A stretch of DNA of 61,119 nt from Helicobacter sp. (GTDB taxonomy: Bacteria; Campylobacterota; Campylobacteria; Campylobacterales; Helicobacteraceae), in NCBI RefSeq assembly GCF_014799995.1, contig NZ_JAAVGY010000043.1, positions 1 through 61,119 on the forward strand, read 5' to 3'. Positions 34,363 through 43,189 of this stretch are shown here, in pieces. Made by a program: the position numbers and the translations under genes. Each line of letters starts with the position of its first letter. Positions within the stretch are counted from its first letter, which is position 1. The notes below the pieces were generated by a model, which saw nothing but the letters and a program-made list of their open reading frames with translations, did no database searches and was not told where the DNA came from.

Positions 34363-37182
34363 TTATGCCTTTTCAATCCGACAGAGACCACATTTAGATT
34401 CTGGACAAGCTGTGTTATAGTCAAATCCATAGCTTGAAATCATACTTGCTGATTCTCCAATTGCATACGGCGCAGTGCCTTCGGGATAGAGATTAAGTCG
34501 TGATTTGCCTTGGTCCATTCCCGAAAAGTTTTGTGGCAACCATATACTATTACAATCCACGCGTGTAGAAATTTTAGCAGGCACGAGGATTCGTGTATCC
34601 ATTGTGCCATATACCCAAAGCATATCGCCGTTTTTGATATTCATCTCTGCGGCTTTATCAGGGTGAATCTCTACAAACATTTCGCCCTCAACTTCTGCTA
34701 AGTATTTTGCAGCTCTTGTTTCTGCACCTGTTCCCATATGTGCAACCATTCGCCCACTTAGCATATTGATAGGATACTCTTTAACCCAATCTTTTTCTTT
34801 TTGGCGACTGCGGTATTTGATATTTGCCCTGAAATGGTCTTTTTTATCCGGGAAACTTGGATATTTATCCACCAAGTCCCCACGCACAGAATGCAAAGGC
34901 TCACGGTGTAGTGGAATCTTATCATACCAATTCCAGCTAACCGCTCTTGCTTTACCATTACCATAAGGGCATAATCCTGCCTCTAACGCCTTTTCTACCA
35001 AAATATTTGTGCCATATCCATAAGGATAAGAATTATCTTTTGCCAATTCTCTCTCGGCTTCAGTGAGTTGGATTCCTAAAGATTCAGCATTTTCTGCTGT
35101 AACAGGCAAATGCCCACTAATCTTAGAATCAGGCAAACGGTGAGGAGAAAGCATACTTTTACCTGTGGCTTGGCTTGTTGCGCCCCAATTCGTGCGGAAT
35201 CCCATTCCACCTCTCATAACGGGAATTTCATCATTATACAAAACGGGTGTTCCGGGGTGTTTGTCGCTCCAACAAGGCCAAGGCAAGCCATAGTATTCAC
35301 CCTCAAATGGACCTGTGCCCTCAAGTGTAACTTTGTCAAACAAATGCCAATTTTCTTGGTGGGCTTTCAATCGTTCGGGGCTCATACCTTGCAAACCAAT
35401 CGTGCGAATGCTTTGTGTTAGCTCTGTGGTTGCATCATCAGGCCAAATGAAGTTATCTCTACCTTTGGATTTTGCAATATCATAGAGGCTTTGTTGGTAT
35501 TCTTTCAAGAATCCGAGCCGATTCGCAAAATCAAATAGAATCTCCTCATCAGGACGACATTCAAAGAAAGGTTTCATCACTTGCGAACGCCATTGATAAC
35601 TGCGGTTTGTCGCTGCAAGGCTACCACTTGTCTCCATTTGAGAAGCAGCAGGCAAGCAGAACACGCCATCAGGCTTGTCAGTATAGACAGCAAAGTCATT
35701 CACATACGGGTCAATGAAAACAATGAGTTCCATTTGATTAAGGGCTTGTTGGTGTAAATGCAAAAGCGATGAAGTTGTCATACCTGTGCCAATCACTACA
35801 AGTGCCTTAATCATTGTATCACCATTGTTTGCAGCATTTTCAGAGTCAATTGCACCAAATTTCCATGTGGAAATAGCATAACCTGTTTTTTCCATCATTT
35901 GCTGGTTTTTGAAGCGAGATTTTAGCCAATCATAATCCACTTTCCAATGTCGTGCAAAATAACGCCAATTCTTTTCTGTCAAAGGATAATATCCGGGTAA
36001 AATATCGGGATTTGCGCTCATATCTGAACTTCCTTGCACATTGTCGTGCCCACGCAAGATATTCACACCACCACCATTTTTACCAATGTTTCCTAAGAAC
36101 ATTTGTAGAATCGGCATAATGCGTGTATTGCTCGTTCCCACAGTGTGTTGGGTAAGCCCCTGATTCCATATCAAGCACGCTGGTTTTGCCGCCGCCATTT
36201 CTTCAGCAATATGACGAATCGCATCTGCTGGAACTCCTGTAATGTCTGCTACAACTTCTGGCGGAAATTTCTTTGCCTCTGCGATAATCTCTTCATAACC
36301 ATCGACTCTATCACGCAAATATTCCTCGTCATAGAGCTTTTTAGCAATGATATGATTGAGCATTCCATACGCAAAGGCAATATCTGTCCCGCTGCGGATT
36401 CGATGAAACTCATCGCATTTCGCTGCGGTTTTGGTGAATCTAGGATCTACGCAAACAAGTTTGCAACCCTTTTCTTTGGAACGCAAAATATGCACCATAG
36501 AAACAGGGTGATTTACCGCTGGATTCGCCCCGATAATCAGGATATATTTAGAAAACATCATATCACCAAGGTGATTTGTCATACCACCATACCCAAATGT
36601 ATTTGCCACACCCGCAACCGTTGGGCTATGACACACGCGATTACAATGGTCAAGATTGTTTGTGCCAAAGAATGCTGTAAATTTGCGGATATAATAAGCT
36701 TGCTCATTAGAGCACTTTGCACTCCCAATGAACATCACTGCATCAGGACCATATTCCTCGCGGATTTTGCCCAATTTATCGGCAATTTTGCCCATTGAAT
36801 CTTCCCAACTCACGCGTTGCCATTTACCATTTTGTTTTTCCACAGGGTAACGCAATCGCGTTTCACTCCGTGCTCTATCAATTAAATCTGCACCCTTGCA
36901 GCAATGCCCACCTTGAGAAATCGGGTGATCTTGCGCGACTTCTTGACGCACCCAAACATCATCGACAACTTCAGCAATGATTCCACAACCCACAGAACAA
37001 TGGGTGCAAATCGTCTTGATTTTTTGCGATTTGGGATAACGTTCTTTAAGCTCTTGGCTTGAAGCTTGACGCATTGTTTTTTGCGTGTCGCCAAGCACTG
37101 CACTCGCGCCGACTAAGCTTCCAAGTGCTGTCATTTTCAAAAACGCACGTCTGCTATTGCGTCTTTTAATTGTTTCGCTCAT
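34363..37182 (-). CDS. fdhA: Formate dehydrogenase catalytic subunit FdhA, cysteine isoform
   Basis: A molybdenum/tungsten bis-MGD enzyme oxidising formate in the periplasm. The Tat signal is RRNSRRAFLKMTALGSL. The [4Fe-4S] motif is ICTHCSVGCG...GGHCCKGADL. The active-site segment is NRVCHSPTVAG, where the Cys codon TGT (near residue 182) sits at the position that is TGA in the upstream copy. All later cofactor regions (RGHDNVQGSSDM, QNFSGMDQGKSRLNLYPEGT, CPESKCGLCRIEKA) are present. Length is 939 residues. AGGAGG precedes the ATG. It is the second of two tandem copies and directly precedes fdhB. Confidence 0.95.
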   Translation of the reverse strand: MSETIKRRNSRRAFLKMTALGSLVGASAVLGDTQKTMRQASSQELKERYPKSQKIKTICTHCSVGCGIIAEVVDDVWVRQEVAQDHPISQGGHCCKGADLIDRARSETRLRYPVEKQNGKWQRVSWEDSMGKIADKLGKIREEYGPDAVMFIGSAKCSNEQAYYIRKFTAFFGTNNLDHCNRVCHSPTVAGVANTFGYGGMTNHLGDMMFSKYILIIGANPAVNHPVSMVHILRSKEKGCKLVCVDPRFTKTAAKCDEFHRIRSGTDIAFAYGMLNHIIAKKLYDEEYLRDRVDGYEEIIAEAKKFPPEVVADITGVPADAIRHIAEEMAAAKPACLIWNQGLTQHTVGTSNTRIMPILQMFLGNIGKNGGGVNILRGHDNVQGSSDMSANPDILPGYYPLTEKNWRYFARHWKVDYDWLKSRFKNQQMMEKTGYAISTWKFGAIDSENAANNGDTMIKALVVIGTGMTTSSLLHLHQQALNQMELIVFIDPYVNDFAVYTDKPDGVFCLPAASQMETSGSLAATNRSYQWRSQVMKPFFECRPDEEILFDFANRLGFLKEYQQSLYDIAKSKGRDNFIWPDDATTELTQSIRTIGLQGMSPERLKAHQENWHLFDKVTLEGTGPFEGEYYGLPWPCWSDKHPGTPVLYNDEIPVMRGGMGFRTNWGATSQATGKSMLSPHRLPDSKISGHLPVTAENAESLGIQLTEAERELAKDNSYPYGYGTNILVEKALEAGLCPYGNGKARAVSWNWYDKIPLHREPLHSVRGDLVDKYPSFPDKKDHFRANIKYRSRQKEKDWVKEYPINMLSGRMVAHMGTGAETRAAKYLAEVEGEMFVEIHPDKAAEMNIKNGDMLWVYGTMDTRILVPAKISTRVDCNSIWLPQNFSGMDQGKSRLNLYPEGTAPYAIGESASMISSYGFDYNTACPESKCGLCRIEKA

Positions 37183-37199
37183 ATCCTACCTCCTTTCTC

Positions 37200-37394
37200 T
37201 CAATGTGCAACGGAATAATAAAGATTCCATTGTTGTGTTGGGCGATAGAGAATCTCAAGTTTAGGCGATTTGCCGCGCACGAGATTTTCACTACTTCCTT
37301 TTTTGCCACAGCCTGCGAACACAACGCCCGCACTTGCCGTAAAAGCCACAGATTTTGTGGCGGTTTTCAAAAACTCACGTCTGCCTTTTTCCAT
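37200..37394 (-). CDS. Small Tat-signal/lipobox FDH-associated protein, copy 2
   Basis: A 64-residue protein starting MEKGRREFLKTATKSVAF. The twin-arginine motif (GRREFLK) is followed by a hydrophobic stretch ending FAGCGKKG, a possible lipobox Cys. A conserved tail (SENLVRGKSP, then LEILYRPTQQWNLYYSVAH) follows. It matches in kind the small gene (Cj1513c) before fdhA in C. jejuni. The ATG at 37394 has AAGGAG upstream; the longer frame is not needed. It lies 17 bases upstream of the Cys-FdhA gene. Function is not established; a role in FdhA maturation or anchoring is likely. Confidence 0.85.
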   Translation of the reverse strand: MEKGRREFLKTATKSVAFTASAGVVFAGCGKKGSSENLVRGKSPKLEILYRPTQQWNLYYSVAH

Positions 37395-37417
37395 AAGGAC
37401 TCCTTTTTGAATTTGTG

Positions 37418-37458
37418 GTGATTCCACAGAAACCAAAATAGAATCCCTATGAAATCAC
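37418..37458 (-). promoter_or_regulatory. Hairpin before the second fdh cassette
   Basis: On the minus strand, GTGATTTC (37458-37451) can pair with GGAATCAC (37425-37418), with one G-U pair. It lies just upstream of the ribosome-binding site of the small Tat gene and could affect its translation or mark an RNA-processing site. No poly-U follows. Confidence 0.35.
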
Positions 37459-37459
37459 C

Positions 37460-37552
37460 TTAGCAAAGATTTAACTTACCCTCCTTAAGATTAGGGTAAG
37501 CAGCAAGTGCTCCCCTAGTATTTTTTAAGCTATAAGTCGTCATTCCTAACAT
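37460..37552 (-). CDS. Candidate 30-residue small reading frame between the two fdhA genes
   Basis: An ATG at 37552 lies 10 bases after the stop of the selenocysteine FdhA. TAAGGAG is spaced 6 bases from it. The frame encodes MLGMTTYSLKNTRGALAAYP followed by NLKEGKLNLC and a stop. The ribosome-binding site is better than those of many real genes here. The sequence is not a leftover of FdhA and is not repeated before the first cassette. It overlaps a hairpin (37475-37500), so it could be a leader peptide or a small subunit. There is no homology evidence. Confidence 0.4.
   Translation of the reverse strand: MLGMTTYSLKNTRGALAAYPNLKEGKLNLC
37475..37500 (-). promoter_or_regulatory. Hairpin inside the intercistronic small frame
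   Basis: A perfect 8-base stem CTTACCCT/AGGGTAAG with a 10-base loop lies between the Sec and Cys cassettes. The sequence after it (TTAAATCTTTG) is AU-rich but not a clean U-tract, so it might pause or attenuate transcription without being a strong terminator. An AAGGAGG sits partly in the loop. Confidence 0.4.
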
Positions 37553-37562
37553 TTGACACTCC

Positions 37563-40397
37563 TTACGCTTTCTCTATGCGGCACAAACCACATTTTGTTT
37601 CTGGACAAGCAGAATTGTAATCAAATCCATAACTTGCAACCATACAAGCAGATTCCCCAATCGCATAAGGTTTTGTGCCCTCTGGATACATTTCAAGTCG
37701 TGATTTGCCTTGGTCCATTCCCGAAAAGTTTTGTGGCAACCAAACACTATTGTAATCCACTCTTGTGGAGAGCTTAGCAGGCACGAGGATTCGTGTATCC
37801 ATTGTGCCATATACCCAAAGCATATCGCCGTTTTTGATATTCATCTCTGCGGCTTTATCGGGGTGAATCTCTACAAACATTTCACCCTCAACTTCTGCTA
37901 GATATTTCGCACTTCTTGTTTCCGCACCTGTTCCCATATGCGCTACAAGCCTACCACTAAGCATATTCACAGGGAATTCATCTACCCAATTTTTATTTTC
38001 ACCGAGTTCTTTTTGGCGACTGCGGTATTTGATATTCGCCCTGAAATGGTTTTTCTTATCAGGGAAGTTGGGATACTTATCAACCAAATCTCCACGCACA
38101 GAATGCAAAGGCTCACGGTGCAATGGAATCTTGTCATACCAATTCCACACATTCGCTCTTGCTTTCCCATTACCATAAGGGCAAAGTCCTTGCTCTAACG
38201 CCTTTTCTACAAGGATATTGTTACCAAATCCCATAGCAAAGCTAGTTCCGCCAATTGCTTCCTTTTCTGCCTCTGTGAGCTTAATGCCGAGTGATTCCGC
38301 ATTTGCCGCAGTTACAGGAGCGTGTCCGCCACTATATTTTGCATCTGGCAAGGAACGAGGAGTTAGCATACTTTGACCACTAGGATTTGTAACGCCCCAA
38401 TTCACACGGAATCCCATTCCGCCACGCATTACAGGAATTTGGTCATTATACATTACAGGCGTTCCGGGGTGTTTGTCGCTCCAACAAGGCCAAGGCAAGC
38501 CATAATAATCCCCTTTAAATGGTCCTGTGCCCTCAAGCGTAACTTTGTCAAACATATGCCAATTTTCTTGGTGTGCTTTCAATCGTTCAGGACTCATACC
38601 TTGCAATCCAATACTTCGGATACTTTGTGTCAATTCCACTGTCGCATCTTCTGGCCATACAAACTTATCTCTTCCTTTAGATTTCGCAATATCATAAAGT
38701 CTGCGTTGGAATTCTTCTAGGAATCCTAATCTCTCCGCCATTCCAAATAAAAATTCTTCATCAGGACGACATTCAAAGAGAGGCTCCATTACTTTAGAAC
38801 GCCATTGATAACTGCGGTTTGTCGCTGCAACACTGCCGCTTGTCTCCATTTGAGAAGCCGCAGGCAAGCAGAATAGATTATCTTTTCTATCTCCATAAAT
38901 TGCCAAGTCATTAACATAAGGATCTACGAAAACAACCAAGTCTAGCTTGTCCATTGCTTTGCGTTGCAAGTCTAGCAAAGACACCGTTGTCATACCTGAA
39001 CCAATAACAACTAGAGCGCGCAATTTAGTGCCCGCATTATTTTCCATATTTTCATCATCTAACACGCCAAATTTCCAAGTAGAATGCGCGAATCCGGTTT
39101 TCCCCATCATTTCTTTATCTTTAAAGCGAGAAACCATCCAATCATAATCTACTTTCCAATGTCGGCAGAAATGTTTCCAAGCTGGCTCACCAAGCCCATA
39201 ATATCCCGGCAAAGAATCCGCAAGGTTTGTCATATCGGAAGCACCTTGCACATTGTCGTGCCCGCGCAAGATATTCACGCCACCACCATTTTTACCAATA
39301 TTTCCTAAGAACATTTGTAGAATCGGCATAATACGCGTATTGCTTGTTCCCACAGTGTGCTGTGTCAAACCTTGATTCCAAATCAAACTTGCAGGTTTTG
39401 CGCTTGCCATTTCCTCTGCAATATGACGAATCGCATCTGCTGGGATTCCACACACATCTGCTGCAACTTCAGGAGTAAATTTCCTTGCTTCTTCCATAAT
39501 AAGCTCATAGCCATCGACTCTGTCTTTGAGATATTGCTCATCATAGAGTTTTTTAGCAATAATGTGATTCAATAAGCCATACGCAAAGGCAATGTCTGTC
39601 CCACTGCGGATTCTATGAAATTCATCACATTTTGCTGCGGTTTTAGTGAATCGTGGGTCAATACACACGAGTTTTGCACCTTTTTCCTTTGCGCGCAAAA
39701 TATGCACCATAGAAACAGGGTGATTTACCGCTGGATTCGCACCAATAACCAAAATATATTTAGCAAACTGCATATCGCCAAGGTGATTTGTCATACCACC
39801 ATACCCAAATGTATTTGCCACACCGGCAACTGTTGGGCTGTGTCAAACGCGAGCACAATGGTCTATATTGTTTGTCCCAAAGAATGCTGCAAATTTTCTA
39901 ATGTAATAACTTTGCTCATTAGAACATTTTGCACTGCCTAGAAACATTACTGCATCTGGTCCGCTTTCCTCTCGGATTTGCTTAAGTTGTGCCGCAATTT
40001 TATCCATTGCTTCATCGTATTTAAGTCTAACCCATTTGCCATCTTTTTTCTCTAGCGGATAGCGCAAACGCGTTTCACTTCTTGCTCTATCAATCAAGTC
40101 TGCACCCTTGCAGCAATGCCCACCTTGAGAAATTGGGTGGTCTTGCGCAACTTCCTGTCGCACCCAAACGCCATCGACTACTTCAGCTACGATTCCACAA
40201 CCCACAGAACAATGGGTGCAAATTGTTTTGACTTTTTTAGACTCTGGATACCTTTCTTTCAACTCTTGTGTAGTTGCTTGACGCATAGTTTTTTGTGTGT
40301 CATTTCCTAATGCAATACTTGCGCTAGCTAAGCTTCCAAGAGCGGTCATTTTCAAAAACGCACGTCTGCTATTGCGTCTTTTAATTGTTTCGCTCAT
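37563..40397 (-). CDS. fdhA: Formate dehydrogenase catalytic subunit FdhA, selenocysteine isoform
   Basis: Read through an in-frame TGA at 39845-39843, this is a 944-residue FdhA collinear with the downstream copy. The Tat signal RRNSRRAFLKMTALGSL and the [4Fe-4S] motif ICTHCSVGCG precede CARV-Sec-HSPTVAG, the active-site residue near position 185. The rest (NTFGYGGMTNHLGDM through CPETKCGLCRIEKA) is intact. The TGA is followed by a SECIS-like hairpin, and the context is identical to Cys in the second copy, so it is selenocysteine, not a broken gene. C. jejuni and Wolinella FdhA are also selenoproteins. It is the first catalytic gene of the operon. Confidence 0.93.
39815..39829 (-). promoter_or_regulatory. 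SECIS-like hairpin after the FdhA TGA
   Basis: On the message, UUGCC-GGUGU-GGCAA forms a 5-base-pair stem with a GU-containing loop, starting 13 bases after the UGA. Position and shape fit the bacterial SECIS apical loop read by SelB in fdh genes. In the cysteine copy the matching C becomes G and the closing pair is lost. Confidence 0.7.
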
Positions 40398-40412
40398 TTT
40401 TCACCTCGCTTT

Positions 40413-40607
40413 TTATTTTGCAACAGAATAATATAAATCCCATTGCGGTGTTTTTTGGTAAAGAATCTCTTTTTTGGGCGATTTGCCGCGCACGAGATTC
40501 TCACTTGTGCCTTTTTTGCCACAGCCTGCTAGTGCAATACTCGCACCTACGACTGCTACGGAAGTTTTTGCGGTAGTTTTTAAAAACTCTCGCCTATTCT
40601 TTTCCAT
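40413..40607 (-). CDS. Small Tat-signal/lipobox FDH-associated protein, copy 1
   Basis: A 64-residue protein starting MEKNRREFLKTTAKTSVAVV. The twin-arginine-like NRREFLK is followed by a hydrophobic run ending SIALAGCGKKG, a good lipobox (LAGC). The tail (SENLVRGKSP, then KKEILYQKTPQWDLYYSVAK) is closely related to copy 2. It lies 15 bases upstream of the selenocysteine FdhA gene. It resembles Cj1513c of the C. jejuni fdh operon. The same small gene precedes each fdhA, so the unit of duplication was the pair. Confidence 0.87.
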   Translation of the reverse strand: MEKNRREFLKTTAKTSVAVVGASIALAGCGKKGTSENLVRGKSPKKEILYQKTPQWDLYYSVAK

Positions 40608-40639
40608 AATGGCTCCTTATTTAAGATTTGGGATAATCC

Positions 40640-40670
40640 CACGAAGAATCTTGAATCAAGAACCTTCGTG
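40640..40670 (-). promoter_or_regulatory. Hairpin before the first fdh cassette
   Basis: CACGAAG and CTTCGTG form a perfect 7-base stem, with an inner TCTTG/CAAGA extension. It lies between the TorD-like gene and the small Tat gene. No U-tract follows, so an RNA-processing or stability role is more likely than termination. Confidence 0.4.
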
Positions 40671-40700
40671 AAACTACCTTTTGCCATTTCCTATTTCTTA

Positions 40701-41306
40701 CTATACTGCGTAAAACTCCTTTTCAAACTTGATAAAAGATTCCAAGATAAGTGCAATGGCTAGATAAAATTTCGCATCTTTACGCATTTTTATTTCCTCA
40801 ACCAAACCCAAAAAGGCTTTTTGACTAAATAAAAAAACTTCTTTTGCTAGCTCTGCATTACCCACTTCCAACAAATGACGCATAAAGCCACAAAGGAATC
40901 CCAAATGTTCCTCTGTTTCTTTAAAGCTATCTGTATTTACACGCACATTACTTTGCTTCATTAAAGCTCTCATTTTAAGCAGAGATTGTCCGTTGATACA
41001 ATTCTCATAATAATGTGAGAGGTGCATACCGACTTGTTTCTCTCCAAAAGGCAGCGCAAAAAGACGAGAAAACTCCTCTTTGATATTTTTGATTCCATTA
41101 TTCTCTAATTCTTGCTTGAGCAATAGCATACTCCCCTCTGCCTCTTGATTGAGTGGCGCATTAAGCAGAATCGCTAATTGTTCTTTGGCAATCCCGACAC
41201 GTTCCTCTAACATCTCAAAAACCAACAAGCCATTAAAGAAATCATAATACAAAATACGTGCATTCTTTAAATCTAATTGCTCTTGTTCGCTCAAATTATC
41301 TAACAT
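40701..41306 (-). CDS. TorD-family FDH maturation chaperone
   Basis: A 201-residue all-helical cytoplasmic protein resembling TorD/DmsD-type redox enzyme maturation proteins (NARILYYDFFNGLLVFE near the N-terminus, EEHLGFLCGFMRHLLE in the middle). Such proteins bind Tat signal peptides and help insert the molybdenum cofactor. It occupies the place of Cj1514c in the C. jejuni fdh operon, so FdhA is the probable client. AAGGA precedes the ATG. It lies 9 bases after the polyferredoxin gene. Confidence 0.78.
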   Translation of the reverse strand: MLDNLSEQEQLDLKNARILYYDFFNGLLVFEMLEERVGIAKEQLAILLNAPLNQEAEGSMLLLKQELENNGIKNIKEEFSRLFALPFGEKQVGMHLSHYYENCINGQSLLKMRALMKQSNVRVNTDSFKETEEHLGFLCGFMRHLLEVGNAELAKEVFLFSQKAFLGLVEEIKMRKDAKFYLAIALILESFIKFEKEFYAV

Positions 41307-41315
41307 TTACTTTCC

Positions 41316-42893
41316 TTATCCTCTGACTTCACTTGCTACATCAAGCATTACCTTGACTTTGCAATCTGGACAGCATTGGATTGTCTTTAATTTTTTAGAA
41401 TCGCTAGCAAAGGAATCCCCGATAAGCAACATTACTTTTTCTATGGATTTTTTAGTGCTAAAGACTTTCCCACATTCCACGCATAAAAAAGGCTCATCTT
41501 TGGCTAATTCTTGACTTTTAAAAGACTTGGAATTCAGCATTATTCCCTCTTTGCTAAGCTCCATAGCCTCTTCAGGACAAGATGCAACGCAATATCCACA
41601 GGTTGTGCAAAGACTCGCATTAAAACGCAAAGAAAAATCATCACTCCTTGCAAAGAGAGCATTCACATTGCAAGCCCCCACACAAGAGAGGCAAAGGGTA
41701 CATTTTGAGGTATCAATCTTGACCTTACCATAAAAAACCGATGATTTACGCGCAGGAGTTGCGGGCACACTTTGAGCCAAGCCATAGTCATTTTCTTTAA
41801 TCATATATTGCAAACGTTGCGTGAAAGATTCACGATAAGGTTTATTATAACGATTCTGATACAAATAAGATTCTATTTGTGGCAATTCTTGTGCAATTTT
41901 ACTTAAAGATTCTAATTGCTGCACTGCAATAATAGCATTGCATTGATAAATCTGCTGCGTGATATTGTTTAAAAACTCCATTGGAGCACTGCAATCTTGT
42001 GTATAAACAACTAGCGCATATCCACTCGTTTGCACCATAGTTAATAAATCATTCTCATTTAAGATTGATAAACTCGGCAAGACAAGAGGTAGAAAATCAG
42101 CAGGCAAAGTTTTGTTTTGTGCGACTAAATTTCTATAATCCTGCAAGCTACACAAAAAGATTTTTTGCCCTCTAAAAAGATTAATGATTTCTCCCAAGCC
42201 CTCTTTAGGAAGCTCCTCATATTCTAAGCAATTTGTCGGACAAACTCCCACACACGCACCACAATGAATACAATCAATGGGAGAGAAAACTAATTCCATT
42301 AAAGTATCCTCATTGCTCACACCAAAGGTTGGGCAAACACTAGCGCACCTTGCGCAATGCTTTTCTCTACGATGATGGTATTGGCAAACATTCTCCTGAT
42401 AGCCAATCATCTCTTTGTATGGATGAGTGCCTATGTTTTTTTGTAATTTTTCCAATAAGCTTTCGGGACTTTCAAAGTCTGCCACATTATACACGCCCCT
42501 AAAGCGTAACAATTCCTCTTCATTCACAAACAACACGGCTTGCGCAAATTTTACTATTTGTTCCTCATTTAATTTCGCACTAAACGCGCCAAAATATCCG
42601 CTGAAGTTTTCTAGCGATTCTAAATTCAGCAAACAAACTTCAAAATGTTCTTGTGCCAGCCTAGAGAAATCTTGCACTACTTGCGGAATCACTCCCTCTG
42701 CCTCATTGGCATAAAGAATCGCAAGACTTGCGCCAACCTGTGTTTCTCTACTATTCTCCAATGTAAAATCATCTATAATTTCTTGCATTTTATTCAGTAT
42801 GGAGAGTTTCAGTTGGTAATTACTTTCTTGTTTGTCTAATAGCAAATTTCCAAGCGGTAAAGATTCGGTATTGAGATTAATAGACGGATTCAT
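41316..42893 (-). CDS. Polyferredoxin-like 4Fe-4S protein of the fdh operon
   Basis: A 525-residue cytoplasmic Fe-S protein, first in the operon. Cys groups run in order: CARCASVCP (near 185), CIHCGACVGVCP (near 210), CTLCLSCVGAC (near 400), CTTCGYCVASCP (near 430), then CVECG...CCPDC near the C-terminus, which may bind zinc or a further cluster. This predicts at least four [4Fe-4S] clusters. There is no signal peptide or membrane helix. Similar proteins accompany fdh genes in Wolinella and Sulfurospirillum. Its partner is unknown. The ATG has GAGGA upstream. Confidence 0.82.
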   Translation of the reverse strand: MNPSINLNTESLPLGNLLLDKQESNYQLKLSILNKMQEIIDDFTLENSRETQVGASLAILYANEAEGVIPQVVQDFSRLAQEHFEVCLLNLESLENFSGYFGAFSAKLNEEQIVKFAQAVLFVNEEELLRFRGVYNVADFESPESLLEKLQKNIGTHPYKEMIGYQENVCQYHHRREKHCARCASVCPTFGVSNEDTLMELVFSPIDCIHCGACVGVCPTNCLEYEELPKEGLGEIINLFRGQKIFLCSLQDYRNLVAQNKTLPADFLPLVLPSLSILNENDLLTMVQTSGYALVVYTQDCSAPMEFLNNITQQIYQCNAIIAVQQLESLSKIAQELPQIESYLYQNRYNKPYRESFTQRLQYMIKENDYGLAQSVPATPARKSSVFYGKVKIDTSKCTLCLSCVGACNVNALFARSDDFSLRFNASLCTTCGYCVASCPEEAMELSKEGIMLNSKSFKSQELAKDEPFLCVECGKVFSTKKSIEKVMLLIGDSFASDSKKLKTIQCCPDCKVKVMLDVASEVRG

Positions 42894-42955
42894 ATTTCCT
42901 CATAACATTTGATAATTTGAATATTATTGAATACCCTATTCAATCTTAAGTTCGC

Positions 42956-42984
42956 ATTTTAGTCGCTTCACGCTAAAAAGTCAA
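42956..42984 (-). promoter_or_regulatory. Promoter of the fdh operon
   Basis: TTGACT and TAAAAT on the minus strand are separated by exactly 17 bases, close to the sigma-70 consensus. The start of transcription would be near 42948, about 55 bases before the first gene. The gap 42894-43172 holds no convincing gene. Confidence 0.6.
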
Positions 42985-43162
42985 GATTTATTTAACATTT
43001 GTCATTATATAAATTTATATATAAACAACCTAAAATTGCAATAGATGAGATGGGGATTTAAAACCAATCTATTTTTTATAATACGAAATTGATAATTTGA
43101 CTTTTGTGAAAAGTTTTAAACCAATGGGATAAAAACTTTAAATGAAAGACAAATTCAAAGAA

Positions 43163-43189
43163 GCCAAGACTTCTACTGAAGTCTTTGGC
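43163..43189 (-). terminator. Probable terminator of the nuo operon
   Basis: On the minus strand GCCAAAGACTTC-AGTA-GAAGTCTTGGC forms an 11-base-pair stem with one bulged base, followed by TTCTTTG. It spans the nuoN stop codon. The U-run is weak, but the stem is strong and well placed at the operon end. Confidence 0.55.

Noticed and set aside
37563..39821. A separate 752-codon formate dehydrogenase gene and a 184-codon truncated one upstream, as independent genes or a pseudogene
   Set aside because: The two frames are the same frame split only by one TGA at the conserved active-site codon, with a SECIS-like hairpin after it. This is a selenoprotein gene.
40608..40692. A small frame starting MAKGSFTKVL before the first fdh cassette, parallel to the one between the cassettes
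   Set aside because: The ribosome-binding site is too close to its ATG, it runs into the next gene out of frame, and its sequence is unrelated to the 30-codon frame at 37460-37552.
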